DNA from: Arachis hypogaea
Lineage: Eukaryota > Streptophyta > Magnoliopsida > Fabales > Fabaceae
Length of the DNA: 64,000 nt
Direction of reading: 5' to 3'
Assembly: GCF_003086295.3 (NCBI RefSeq)
Contig: NC_092046.1
Location: 101,287,363 to 101,351,362 of the forward strand
The translations under genes and the position numbers were made by a program. The notes beneath the pieces are model-generated. The model did not search any database, was not told where the DNA came from, and saw only the letters and a list, made by a program, of their open reading frames with translations. Position 1 is the stretch's first letter, and each line of letters opens with the position of its first letter. Positions 11,901 to 23,265 of this stretch are shown in pieces.

Positions 11901-12930
11901 CCTGAAAAATAGAAATTCTGGGATATAATTGAAGAACAAAAGCAGGAAAATAAGTAGGCAAATAGAATAATAACAATAGAAGCACATAGTGGCAAAAGAG
12001 CAGTAGAATGATGAAATGAGTTAAGTATATGTGCATTATGGATTGTATTTGAGTTAGAAATCCGAGATGAAAAATCACAATCCAAAATGTAATATAAATA
12101 GAATTCATGTTAATTAGGAAAAACCATAATCATGCCTTGAGTTAGAAAGTTAAAGTAAATAGTTAAAAACCAAAAAGAGACGTTTGAAAGTTAGATTGGT
12201 TAGGATTGAAAAAGAGGTTAGAAAGTGGAAATCAGTGAGTTAGGAAAAAGTATGTTAAAGTGAGTGGCATGATAAATGGTTCCTAAGTAACAATAAATTC
12301 ACAATTTTAAACAACAGTAAACTCATATTCAAGCAAGGAAATCAGGTTGTTGATGATAATCATATAGATGCATGAGTAGCAAAAAATTAAAATCTAAGCA
12401 TTAATAATGCAATTTATTAACCAGGAAATCGAAAAGAATAAGAATGCTGGCCCGTGCATTCATGAATAGGTTTGGTAAAAGCTAAGTAATGCAAAATTCA
12501 AAATTGCCAAAACCAATACATGAATGAGAAGGAAACAATTTGCAGAAAATTGGGTAGCATTCTGGCTAAAATTGGATGTTCTCGGGTAATAAACAACAAG
12601 CAGAACAGTTCATATAAATTAAAATAAAGCTGCAAATAGACACAAGTAATAAGAACATGAAAGAGCGGTGTAACAACAGCATGAACAGTGAAGAACAGCA
12701 TATGAACAGTATAAATATCACAGCCAGACCAAAATTGCAGAATAGGTAAATAACGCAACAAGTACGGTGCAATTATCAGGCCTAAATCCACTAACCACAT
12801 CCTAGCTACCTAACCACCTAGAATTCACTACAAACATGCATCTCTAACTAGCCTAATTTTGAACATAAACTAAAAAATATGCAACTAACTACGAATGAAA
12901 GAAAAATGGCGTTTGGCGGAACCTGGTATG
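11901..12930 (-). other. Non-coding leader region upstream of the env-like ORF of B
   Basis: AT-rich, with no convincing ORF. The splice acceptor just before the env-like ATG is at 11902-11904 on the minus strand. Hydrophobic-looking short ORFs here are T-rich composition artefacts. Confidence 0.55.
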
Positions 12931-13385
12931 CGGAAGAACAAATTTATGGGACAGAGAGATGATGGGGTGTGTTGGTGGTGGTGCTGATGCAGCGGTGAAG
13001 GGCGGCTAGCGCGGCGGTGGGCGTCTGTTCAGTGGCAGGGGGTTCGGGTGGGGTTTAATGGTGGAGGGGGTGGGAAGAAGGAAGGGAGTGAGGGTGGTGG
13101 TGGTGGGAGGCGGCGCTGGTGGCGGGACGGTCGTGGTTGGCCGCGGTGGGAGGGGGGGCAGTGGCGGAGGAAGGTGGCGGTGGGTGAGAGGGAAGGTTAG
13201 GAGTGGTGGAGGGAGAAAAGAAAGAAGAGAAGGAGAAAGGGGGTGGTTTTCGGTGATGGGGTGTGGTGGTGGGGGTGGTGCGGTGGTCGGCGGTGGTGGA
13301 GGAGGGAGGGTTGCAGAGAAGAGAAGAAGAAGAAGGGGGGTATGGGGGGCGCGACGGGTAGGGTTTCGCGTGATAGGGGGTTAGT
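12931..13385. repeat. G-rich / purine-rich tract (pyrimidine-rich in the sense of B)
   Basis: Runs of GGTGGTGG, GGGAGG and GGAGGAGG on the plus strand. It could form G-quadruplexes on the plus strand and is a C/T-rich stretch in B's transcript. Gly/Arg-rich and Pro/Ser-rich ORFs here are shadows of the composition. D and E have shorter purine-rich counterparts upstream of their third ORF. Confidence 0.7.
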
Positions 13386-13970
13386 GATTTTGAATCCACG
13401 CGAACGCGTGGGTCATGCGATCGCGTGGCTAGGGTGAAATGGGGTTGACGCAGTTGCGTGGTTGACACGATCGCATGGAATGGGTAAAAGATGAATGATG
13501 CGGTGCGTGAGGCACGCGACCGTGTCGCTAAAAATTGTGCTAAATGCACAATTCCAGCGTCGTTTCAGCGTAACTCTCTGTCTCCATTTAGAGGGCCATA
13601 ATATCCATGCGACACGGACGCATCGCTCACGCTTTCGCGTGGGATGAGTGTTTTGCAAGGGACGCGGACGCGTGGGCCGTTTTTGTGCTAAACGCACACC
13701 AGCCGCATGATTCCAGCTAAGATTTCTGGGTGTTGGATTTTTACGCCGATTTCTAAATCACGCGTTTGCGTGATTGACGCGGACGCGTGGGAGGTATTTT
13801 CGCAACTGACGCGTACGCGTTAGCGACACGGTCGTGTGGAACAATTCGTGCTAAAGGCACGCCTCTAGCCACGCTTTCGCGTGACTTTCTGTTCACTTTC
13901 CTTTTCTTTCTAATGCACTTGTGACGTGGACGCGTCAGCGACGCTTACGCGTCGCGTGCATTTTTTTTTA
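13386..13970. repeat. CG-rich palindrome array, internal (element B)
   Basis: More than a dozen near-palindromes of the ACGCG(T/A)NCGCGT kind, for example GACGCGTACGCGTTAG near 13810. It sits between the post-ORF hairpin and the pyrimidine-rich tract, as in A and D. Confidence 0.8.
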
Positions 13971-14084
13971 TGCAATTATGCAATTATGCAGTATGCAATG
14001 CTAATGAATAATATTCAGGTTCAATGAAAATAATATAATATAAAAACAAACAACATGAAATAAAATTGAAAAAGAAACGACCAT

Positions 14085-14118
14085 ACCATGGTGGGTTGTC
14101 TCCCACCAAGCACTTTTA
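14085..14118 (-). promoter_or_regulatory. Post-ORF hairpin of B
   Basis: On the minus strand AAAAGTGCTT, then GGTGGG, loop AGACAA, CCCACC, about 40 nt after the Pro/Tyr-rich ORF stop. Confidence 0.6.
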
Positions 14119-14156
14119 GTTAAAGTCCTTAAGTTGGACATTGGATGAGCTTCCTG

Positions 14157-15764
14157 TTATGGTGGCTTATGCTTAAATTCATCCAGAAATCTCCACCAAT
14201 GTTTGGAATTCCAACAGCCTCCGGGGTCCCAAACTAGGCATGTAAAGCTTCTGAGCAGCTTCAAACAGATTCTCAGACTCCCAGGGTGACGAATGTCAGA
14301 ATATATTCCAGGATCCCAAACTTTGCTTTTAAATCCGCCTTTGTCTTGACCTATATTTTTCCATCCGGGCGGTTTAGAAATAGTATTCTCACCAAGATGA
14401 CCAAACGCCTTCCGAGACCCATTCAATTGAACTTGATACCAATCCGTGCACTTCGAATTGAAGCGCAGAACCTTATTGAATCTTGCACACCAGCTCTGAG
14501 TACGAGCCATTTCCCTCTTATTCTTAAAGTCGCAGAGAGCTCTAAGCTGGCCATCTGTTTCAAGCAAACCATATTCAAGTGGAAAGGTAAAGATAAAGGT
14601 TAAGGATTGTACCCACTTGAAGCTTGTATTAGGTGGTAGTGGCCTTGGGACAGGTGTTTCCAGTGGTTCTGTAAGTTCTACTCCCTTGTATTCTTCTGTG
14701 AATTCCTCCACTTCTTTGCAAAATTTTTCAACTGCAACTGCGTCCTGATCAAAGTCTTCTATGTCTTCCTCGTCATTCAAGTCATACATTGGAGGTTGAG
14801 AGAAATCTACCTCGACATCATCTTCGTATTCACTTGGACAAGATTCTTCAGGCTCAAGGAGTTCAGTTGCGGATGTGAGTTTGTGATTAGGAGAGCTTGA
14901 TTCATGATCATCACTGTCTATTGAATCAACTTCTTGGTCTGTTCCGTCCAATTTTTCACAAGGTATATGCTTTGGAGGTTGTGCACTGTCCTCTTTAGCA
15001 TCAATTTCGAACATCTCAGCAGAATCCTTCACAGCTTTCGATTCCCAAGGAGGTTCAGCATCTTCTAAATCTTCAACCACTTCTTCCTCTACAACTATCA
15101 TGGCTTCCTCTACTTGTTCTAATACAAAGCCATGCTCCTCATTGTCCATCGGAGTTTCTAGTGTTTCTTTCATGCTACGCTCTTCTTTTGATTCTCCACA
15201 TGCAGCCGTGGGAGTACTTTGAGTGCTCAGATGTCGAAAAGCTATTAAATTTACTACCTCGGTTAAGGCAGTAATGAGTTCCAATACGCCCTTTTACATC
15301 CTCGCTTGCCCTTGAAGAAGAACACGAAGTTTGTCATTCATTGGAGGTTGGGGTGGGTATGAGGGTTCATTGGTTGGGGAAGAGGGTTCAAAATAAGAAT
15401 GTGGTGGTTCTTGGGAGTAATTGGATTGGAATTGTGGTGGGTAAGGATCATACGGTGGTGAATGGTGAAAAGGAGCTTGTGAGTGTGGTGCTTTAAAGCT
15501 ACGTTGAGAGGACGGTCTATAAGAACAGGGTGGGGCTTGTTGGTAATTACAAGGGGGTCCACCATGTCTATCAGCTTGGTATGCATTGTGGAGCGGTCCT
15601 TGCCTATGATATCTTGGAGGGTGTTGTTGCCTAAAGGGTTGATCAGATCCTCTTGGCTCCATCCATCTTTGACTGCTTAGACCTTGATGCATATTCCTGT
15701 TATAGCTTCCACTGCTTTCAACAAATTTAGAACCAAACTCAAAGCGAGAGGGGTGAGAATTCAT
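14157..15764 (-). pseudogene. Pro/Tyr-rich then acidic then Trp-rich ORF of unknown function (copy in B, one internal stop)
   Basis: Starts at ATG 15764 (MNSHPSRFEFGSKF). The reading frame is open to 14157 except for one TAA just after LLQGQARM (near 15294), where copy A has Lys. Segments: a 155-residue Pro/Tyr/His/Gln-rich N-terminus; a helical stretch (ELITALTEVVNLIAF); an acidic middle with EDDVEVDFSQPPMYDLNDEE; and a basic/aromatic C-terminus with FPLEYGLLETDGQLR, SKVWDPG and KHWWRFLDEFKHKPP. About 535 residues in total. It lies directly downstream of the PBS, where gag starts in autonomous elements, and upstream of the post-ORF hairpin. No zinc knuckle, protease or RT motif. Unrecognised function; conservation of the C-terminus between copies A and B suggests a real domain. 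Confidence 0.75.
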
Positions 15765-15860
15765 AGTAGCTAATAAAATTAAAAGGGAAAAACAAAAACA
15801 AATAAACAAGTAAAAGAAAAATATTTACAATAACCAATAATAAGGCACACGTTTGCAGTT

Positions 15861-15877
15861 CCCCGGTAATGGCGCCA
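15861..15877 (-). other. Primer-binding site of B (tRNA-Asp type)
   Basis: Plus-strand CCCCGGTAATGGCGCCA differs from the canonical complement at two positions and lies three bases from the LTR. Confidence 0.85.
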
Positions 15878-15880
15878 TTT

Positions 15881-17368
15881 TGACGAACTGGTTTTTCTAT
15901 CGGTAAAGAAATATAAAAATATGATCGCGTTGTAAGTATAGCTTCTAAATTAACAGAAAATCCTTTTGTACAAACATTTTGGTTGTCACGAGTAACAAAC
16001 CCCTTTAAAATTGATAACCGAAGTATTTAAACCTCGGGTCGTCTTCTCAAGGAACTGCAGGGAGGTGTTCTTATTATTGGTTATGAGTTTTGTAAATTGG
16101 GGGTTTTGAAAGTAAGGGACAAGTAATTTAAATGACAAGTAAAATAAATAAATAACTGAAAAATAAATTCTTGGCAGGGTATGAAAATTAGAAGTCTTAT
16201 CCTAGTTATCCTTATCAATGGTGATGAGAATTATATTTTGCTCCCCACTAAGTCAACCTCTAACTATGAAGGTCAGTCAAGTGGATAAATCAATTTAACA
16301 CCTAAAGTCCTAGTCAACTCCTAAGGAAAGACTAGAGTTATAGGAATTTAAATCAATCAGCAAAGATAACAATTGTCAATCACGATGAGTTTGACAACTC
16401 AAGAGTTACCAATTAATCAACCAAAGCCAAAAGGGAAAAATCTAAATTATTTATATAAATAAAGAAAAGCAATCATAATTCTGAAACACCTCAAATTGCA
16501 TTAAATAGGATATTCAAATCTAACATGAAAAGGGTCATAAGCCAATTTGGCAACATAAGTCAAATACAAATAAAGCAATAGAATAAATAAAAGTAGAAGA
16601 GAACATAAATTAAAGGAACATTGAACCTGTGATTGAAGATGAATTGAACTAAACTAATAGAAATCCTAAAATCCTAAATCCTAAGAGAGAGGAGAGAACC
16701 TCTCTCTCTAAAAACTACATCTAAATTATGAAAAGTGAATAATTGTCGACCTCCTTTTGAATGGATGCATTCCCCCACTTTATAACCTCTACTCTGTGCT
16801 TTCTATACTTGGATCTAGGCCAAAAAGGGTTTCAGAAATTGCTGGGAGCGTTTTCTGCAGTTTTTGGTGCGTGGCGTCTGTCAGGCGTCCGCGTGGGTCA
16901 CGCGGTCGCGTCATCTTAAGTTTTCCTTATCACGCGTTCGCTTCGGTCATGCGTACGCGTCATCTGTGTTCTGCTCAAGGCACGCGTCTGCATCAGTCAC
17001 GGGTTCGCATCACTGCCTTTTCGTGCTAGGCATGCGGCCGCATCGTCCATGCGTTCGCGTCGCTGCCATTTTCTTCAAAAACTCCATTTTGTGCTTTCCT
17101 TCTGTTTTTGTATGTTACCTTTCCATCCTTTAAATCATTCCTGCCTTAGGAGATCTGAAAATACTCAACACACAAATCACAACATCGAATGGTAATAAAA
17201 GGTAATTAAAATAATTATTTTTAAAGCATAGGAAACATGTTTTTCACATATATCACATAATAAGGAAGGGAAAGTAAAACCATGCAATTTCACATGAATA
17301 AGTGGGTGAAGGGTTGAATAAATCACTTGAATTGAGCACAAAATATATCATAAAATATGGGTTTATCA
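15881..17368 (-). repeat. 5' LTR of element B
   Basis: Pairs with 5698-7187. It includes the CG-rich palindrome cluster at about 16880-17060. ORFs over the cluster are artefacts. Confidence 0.95.
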
Positions 17369-17373
17369 ACAAG

Positions 17374-18598
17374 CATGTGAGATTTGAGCCTAATTGTGTG
17401 GTTACATCTTATAACCACTTATCTTCCTTCTTGTGTGCATTGTTCTCTTTCTATGATTGTGATCTTTGATTTGTTTGATTCTTTATGTCTATTATTTTGT
17501 GTATTCATGCACTTATATGATTGACGCTATTGTTTCATTTAGCTCACTTACCCAAATAGCCTACCTTTTATCAACGTCTGTTAGTCAACTTTGAGCCTAT
17601 GCTTAACCCACTTGTCCATAATTTAAGCACATTACAAGCCTTAAAGTGAAAAATAATAAATGTCCTTAATTTGGATCTTTGATTAGCTTAGGCTAGTGTG
17701 AGTGTGTATCATTCAAGTGTGGGAAAAATTGGGACAATGGTTGGGTTAAAAGGGTGTATTGTATTGGATACATGCTCATGTGTTAATTAAATATAAAACC
17801 ATATGCATTGATAATTTTGTATATACTTTATTGCAAAAAGAAAAAAAATGAGAAAATAAAAAAGAAAGAAAAAATATATGTAGATATCAAAAGAAAAAGA
17901 AAAAAAAATAGAAAGAAAAGAAAAAGAAAAGAAAAGTAATAAAAAGGGGACAAAATGCCCCAAGTGAAGCTCAATAATAATCAATGCATATGTGTTGTCA
18001 TCAATGAAAAAAATGCATGAGTATGTGAAAAAGTGAAGAATGGGTAGTTAGGATTGTTTAGAATTGTATAGGTTGCTATATAGGTTAGGTGGGAAGTTTA
18101 AGGTAATCAAAGATTCAAATTTCAAGTCCACTTGACAAAATATGCATCCTTACCTTGACCCTAGTCCCATTACAACCTATGAAAAGTCCTCATGATAGTT
18201 GTATGCATGCATGAAATAAATGTTGATTGTTAGATGAAAAACAAATCTTGGAAAGTATGATTAGGGGAGAATTGAGAGAATCGACCCTACACACTTGAGT
18301 GACTAGAGTGCAAACACTTCCGGTGAGGGTTCGACACTCAATTCCTTGATTTCTGACTTTCATGAGCGTTCTTCTTGCAAGTCTACTTGAACTTCATTTT
18401 TTTTACTTGAATTGGTAGGATTCATGAGTCGTCATATGACTTAGCCCTACCCGTTTATACATGCTCTTGGAGGATTGATTTATTTTTAACCAAGTAGGTA
18501 GAATCATCTTGCATTTAGTTGCATTCATATAGATAGATGCATTTAGGTTATTTGCATTGAATAAATGTCCATACCCCATCTCTTATCCTTCTTGGTTT
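17374..18598 (+). other. 3' region of A, part 2 (after insertion of B)
   Basis: Non-coding continuation of 5438-5697 with an A-rich low-complexity run at about 17825-17945. Homologous, in reverse, to the 3' regions of B, D and H. Confidence 0.7.
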
Positions 18599-18635
18599 AG
18601 CATGAGGACATGCTATGGTTTAAGTATGGGGAGGT
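18599..18635 (+). promoter_or_regulatory. Terminal hairpin plus PPT of A
   Basis: AGCATG, loop AGGA, CATGCT (18599-18614), then TTTAAGTATGGGGAGGT abutting the 3' LTR. Confidence 0.8.
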
Positions 18636-20196
18636 TGATAAACCCCATTTTTTGGGTTTATCTTGTGTTGAATTTAGAGGGTTTTATCATCTTTTCCCAC
18701 ATTTATTCAATGAAATAGCATGGTTTTGTAAATTCTCCTTTAATTGTGCTTAAGAGTGAAAACATGCTTTTTAGGTCTTAAAATAGCTGAATTTAATTCA
18801 CCTTGATTCCATTAGATGCCTTGATATGTTTGTTAAGTGATTTCAGATTTAGGAGGCAAGGATTGGATTGAGGGAATCAAGAAAAAGCATGTAGAAATGG
18901 AGAACTCATGAAGAAATGAAGGAATCGCAAAGCTATCAAGCCCGACCTCTTTGCACTTAATATAACATAACTTGAGCTACAGAGATCCAAATAATGCGGT
19001 TTTAGTTGCGTTGAAAAGCTAACATTTGGGGCTGTAAAATGATATAATATTTGCCATGGTTTGCTGGCGTTTAGGGATGCGCACGCACACTGTACACGTA
19101 CACGTCGATGTTGCACGTGACCCACTAAAGTGCAACTCGTGGCCAGCAATTTTTGAAGCATTTTGGGTCCAATCCAACTCATTTCTGATGCTATTTAACC
19201 CAAGGATTGAAGAAGGAATGGGGAAATTAGTTACCAATTAGTTTTAGTTTTATTTTTGGGAGGGAAAGTTAGTTTTCTAGAGAGAGAAGCTCTCTTTTCT
19301 CTCTAGAATTAGGATTAGGTTAGATCTAGATTAGAATTTCTTAGATCTAGGTTAATTTCATGGTTTGATTTACCTTTCCTTTATCAATTCTTGTCCCTCT
19401 ACTTCTCCTCTCTCTAGTTTTGTATTTCAATTCTTGTAATTCTTTACTTTTATGTTGATGCACTTTTGTTCTTCTATTTTCTCCTTAATGCAATTCATGT
19501 TTTGATTTCCTTTATTGTTGATTTGCTTTGTTGTTGTTTAATTCCTTGCAATTGAGTAGTGTACATTTACTTTTCTTGCAATTTTACTATACTTTCCTTT
19601 TATGCCTTCCAAGTGTTTGTCAAAATGCTTGGTTGGATTCTAGTATAGATTTTTCCCCTCTTGGCTTTGGTAGAGTAATTAGTGACTCTTGAGTTATCTA
19701 ATTCCTTTGTTGATTGATAATTAGAAGTTGCTAATTGACTTGAATGCCACTAAAGCTAGTCTTTCATCATGATTAGGCCAGGACTTGTGGAATCAAGTTA
19801 ATTCATCCACTTGACTTTCCTTCATAGTTAGAGGTTAACTAAGTGGGAGCAATAGACAATTCTCATCACAATTGATAAGGATAGCTAGGATAGGACTTCT
19901 AGTTCTCATACCTTGCCAAGAGCTTTTCTAGTTGTTAGTTTATTTCTTTTGCAATTTACAATTCTTGTTTCTTATCTCAAAAACCCCAAACATACCTCAT
20001 AACCAATAACAAAAACACTTTATTGCAATTCCTAGGGAGAACGACCCGAGGTTCCAATACTTCGGTTTATAATTTTAGGGGTTTGTTTTAGTGACAAACA
20101 ATCTTTTTTATGAAAGAATTATTGTTTGGTTTAGAAACTATACTTGCAATGAGAATTCATTTGTGAAATTCTATACCATCAAATATCCATTCATCA
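18636..20196 (+). repeat. 3' LTR of element A
   Basis: 1561 bp, the same length as the 5' LTR. Terminal hairpin GATAAACCC/GGGTTTATC is conserved. Followed by the target duplication copy GTGGC. Confidence 0.95.
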
Positions 20197-20219
20197 GTGG
20201 CTTTTATTTTGTTTTGTAG

Positions 20220-21359
20220 AGAACATGGCTCCGAAGTCTGTAGCAATGAAACAATTGCGCCAGACTAGAAAAAATGTTGTGGCTCAAAGCATTCAAGAGA
20301 AAGAAGCCGGGGATACCTCTGTTCGATCTACTTCGAGAAAATCAGACTTGGGTACTTTGACCCAGAAGAAGATCATCCCTTCCCCCATCAAGTCGGTTAA
20401 TACCTCCTGACTCCCCTCCAGTGACTGTGACAGTCCCCCCTTCTCCTTCATCCTCAAAGCCTCCTCTCAAAAAGCAAAAAACCATTGAAGAGGGGAGTAG
20501 TATATATGACAAAGGTTTCGATGGACTAGCCTGGAGTGAAAAGAACATTCTTCCTTATAGCCACATCACTTTGGACGACGTGACTATTCAAAACCATCTC
20601 CAGCTTATGGCCCGAAATGGAATTTGGATAGCCAGAGTGTGTGCTTCTTTATCCAAGGAGTTGCGGAAGACACCTCTCAGTGCTACTCACAGTTCGTTGG
20701 TAGCTACCCGAGCTGAGGTGGGAAGGTTGATTGAAATAAATAAATAGTTAGAGGAGGAGAAGACTGTGCTGACGTCCGACCTGGAGAAAGCTCGAGCCAT
20801 GGTGAAAAAGGCTGAGGTGGCTACAGTTATGGCGGAGGGATTACAAAAAAAGGCCGAGGAGAGCTATACCCAATTCTTCGGGGAAAAGCTCGATCTTATG
20901 GAAAAGCTGGAGAGAGCCAAGGAAAGATATGCCACTCTCAAGGAGCTGTGGCGGAGGGGATGGACGAGATGTTTTCCAATCTAAAAGATCAAGTCCAAAT
21001 CCTTGCCCATGAGGTCAATCTGTCTCTGTTCAGTTAAGATAATATTGTAGTGGATAGAAAGTTCATCCCGGCCCCTAAAGATGATGAGGAGGAGGCTTTG
21101 CCCGACCCAAAGTCTTTGGGTGCTCAAGTCAGCCAAACCTCTCAGATTCCTGAGGTCCCTTCTGAAGTTGTTAATGCCGAGCTCCTCCCTTCACCACCTA
21201 GTGCTGTTTCTGCTGTGCCGGTCTCTGTTCACCCTCTAACCCCTCCTGTCCGAGGGAAGGATGTCATGACTGGGGAGGATCTTAATCCTCTACTTGGTCC
21301 TTCTTCGCAGTTTCTCATAATTTTTTCATTGTTGGATGGCTCGACTTATGGGTTTTGAA
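20220..21359 (+). pseudogene. Antisense ORF of element T, second exon remnant (coiled coil)
   Basis: Begins after the acceptor TTTTGTAG with ATG at 20225 (MAPKSVAMKQLRQTRKN). Frame changes occur near 20410 and 20960, with an in-frame TAG at 20746-20748 and another stop near 21035. Readable parts are a Ser/Pro-rich linker, a block with GLAWSEKNILPYSHITLDD, a heptad-like Lys/Glu/Ala region (DLEKARAMVKKAEVATVMAE onward) that looks like a coiled coil, and a Pro-rich acidic tail ending at 21359. It lies on the strand opposite to T's pol, downstream of integrase. Function of such antisense ORFs is not established. Confidence 0.6.
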
Positions 21360-22180
21360 CAATTTTAACATGTAATAGTTAGTAGTTTTTTGGACAAATT
21401 TACTTTTTCTTTAAGTTAGTTTTTTTCAAACACTTTTAGAATGTTTAAAAACCTTTCTTCACTTTTATAATGGTCTTGGCTCAACTATTTTGTGAACTGG
21501 CTCTTGGCTAATATAGCTACTTAGTTGGGGATTATACCTCGACAACTTTTAAGGCTATTTCTTTGCCAAGTTTTATGCGATAAACTTGCTTATATAGTTT
21601 TCCCTTTTACGAGTTTCGACTTCATTTAATCAGAATTTACTAAGTTATTTTTACACTCTATTTTTATTCTGCCTTGATTCTAAGGTCGGTTGTCACGAGT
21701 TGTTTGTATAATTTCTTACATTAACTTGTACCTCGTCGCTTCATCTTGCTGACCATTTTAGGTCAGGAAATGATTTTTGCAGTTTGTCGAGCTTAAATTA
21801 ATGCGTTTTAATAGGAAACTTTTGAAGAAGAAATGGAATTGTATTAATAAGAGAATAATTCTTTACATAAATTTGCTACTTAGTGTTTTTGACTACCCTT
21901 AGTCTTTGCTGTGATACCTCGTTAAAATTCCCTTCAGAAGAAACCCTATTTTAAGGGAAAAAATCTTAAGGTTGGAAAAAAGAGTACATCAGGAAACAAG
22001 GTATGCTACCTAACTGTAGTAATTCCTCAGATTGCATGTGTGCCATGACCTCGGGAGCTCCTGCCCATGCAGGTCAGACACTTTGTAGTAGCCCTTTCCT
22101 AAGACTTCAACAATCTTGTAGGGTCCTTTCCAATTTGCAGTTAGCTTTTCTTTGCCCGACTTTTGAACTCCGATGTCACT
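21360..22180 (-). other. Region between integrase and antisense ORF of T, no gene seen
   Basis: AT-rich, non-coding. The LTR of T is not recognisable in the window. Confidence 0.5.
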
Positions 22181-23265
22181 TCATATTAGTATGAAGTATT
22201 TTGTGGCAAAGTTTCTTTTGATCACTTTCTGATTGTACCTTAGGGTCATTCTCTGTTTTAATGCTTCTTCTCTGATCCGAGCTTTCTCTCGAACTTCTGG
22301 GAGGAGGTCGAGCTCTTCTTTTTGCACCTGGGTATTGGCCTCTTCATTGTAGAATACAACCCTGTATGACTCTTCAACAATTTCTATGAGAATCATGGCT
22401 TCTATTTCATAAGCAAGTCAGAAAGGTGACTTCCCTGTTGTAGAGTGAGGGTTGTCCGATGTGCCTATAACACTTGAGGGAGCTCGTCTGCCCATGCTCC
22501 CTTTGCCTCTTGTAGTCGACACTTCAGCCCGGCCAATGTAAATTTGTTTGCTATTTCAACTTATCCATTAGCATGAGGATGTTCCATCGATATGAATTGG
22601 TGCTTTATTTTAAGATCGGCCACCAAATTTCTAAAGGTTGGTGAATTGGGTTCCATTTTCCGTGGTGATGGAGTAAGAGACCCCAAACCTTGTGACAATA
22701 TTTTTATATAGAAACCTCTGACTTCTCTAGGAAGTGATGGTTGCTAGTGGTTCCGCTTCAATCCACTTAGTGAAATAATCAATTCCTACTATAAGGTATT
22801 TGACTTGTCCCAGCGCTTGAGGAAACGGTCCAAGGAGATCGAGTCTCCATTTTGCGAATGGTCATGGTGAGGTGACACTAATGAGTTCTTCGGGGGGTGC
22901 CACATGAAAATTGGCATGCTTCTGGAAAGGTGGGAACCTTTTAACAAATTTGGCCACTTTTCTTTATAGAGTCGGCCAGAAGAAGCCGGCCCGGATCACC
23001 TTCTTAGCTAGTGATCGGGCTCCCAAGTGATTCTCACATATGCCATTGTGTACCTTCTCTAGGACCTCTTTTGTGTTGGAGGTCGGGACGTACTTTAACA
23101 GAGGTGCTGATATTCCTCTTTTGTCTAGGATGTTGTGTACAAAAGTATAATTTTATGCCTCCTTTATGAGTCTTTTGGCTTCTTTTTCATTTTTAGGGAG
23201 AATATCAAATTTAAGATAGTTGACTATAAGGGTCATTCATCCTAAATGTTGATTAGATATAGTCA
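22181..23265 (-). pseudogene. Integrase region of element T (decayed)
   Basis: Reading the minus strand across frames gives an HHCC-like zinc-finger piece (VHNGICENHLGARSLAKKV), a core piece GIDYFTKWIEAEPLATITS containing the first catalytic Asp, a degenerate second-Asp region, and a C-terminal piece with KARIREEALKQRM. Multiple stops. Tat/Ogre-type pol order (RT, RNase H, second RNase H, integrase) is kept with the upstream pieces. Confidence 0.75.

Larger units (their letters stand above)
5698..17368 (-). mobile_element. Element B: Athila-like non-autonomous retrotransposon inside A
   Basis: LTRs at 5698-7187 (3' LTR in its own sense) and 15881-17368 (5' LTR). Perfect 5-bp duplication ACAAG at 5693-5697 and 17369-17373. 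Length without the solo LTR is about 10.2 kb. In its sense: PBS, Pro/Tyr-rich ORF with one internal stop, post-ORF hairpin, CG-rich palindrome array, pyrimidine-rich tract, env-like ORF, internal hairpin-PPT, long 3' region (hit by solo LTR S), terminal hairpin-PPT, 3' LTR. No gag, protease, RT or integrase is present, so it depended on another element for mobilisation. Confidence 0.95.
641..20196 (+). mobile_element. Element A: Athila-like LTR retrotransposon, non-autonomous, split by element B
   Basis: Two direct LTRs of 1561 bp each bound the element (641-2201 and 18636-20196). The left flank GTGGT (636-640) and right flank GTGGC (20197-20201) look like a 5-bp target duplication with one change. 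Without B it is about 7.9 kb. In order it holds the 5' LTR, a tRNA-Asp-like PBS, a broken Pro/Tyr-rich ORF, a post-ORF hairpin, a CG-rich palindrome array, an internal hairpin with PPT, a 3' region interrupted by B, a terminal hairpin with PPT and the 3' LTR. I see no gag, protease, RT, integrase or env-like ORF, so mobilisation must have been in trans. It landed in an intron-like gap of the T antisense ORF. Confidence 0.93.

Noticed and set aside
13058..13384. Gly/Arg-rich plus-strand ORF and Pro/Ser/His-rich minus-strand ORF
   Set aside because: Both are products of the G-rich simple-sequence tract, open in several frames.
17787..17984. Phe/Leu-rich hydrophobic minus-strand ORF; similar T-rich ORFs at 10207-10409, 29271-29635 and 63674-63903
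   Set aside because: These arise from A- or T-rich low-complexity runs and show no conserved start or domain.
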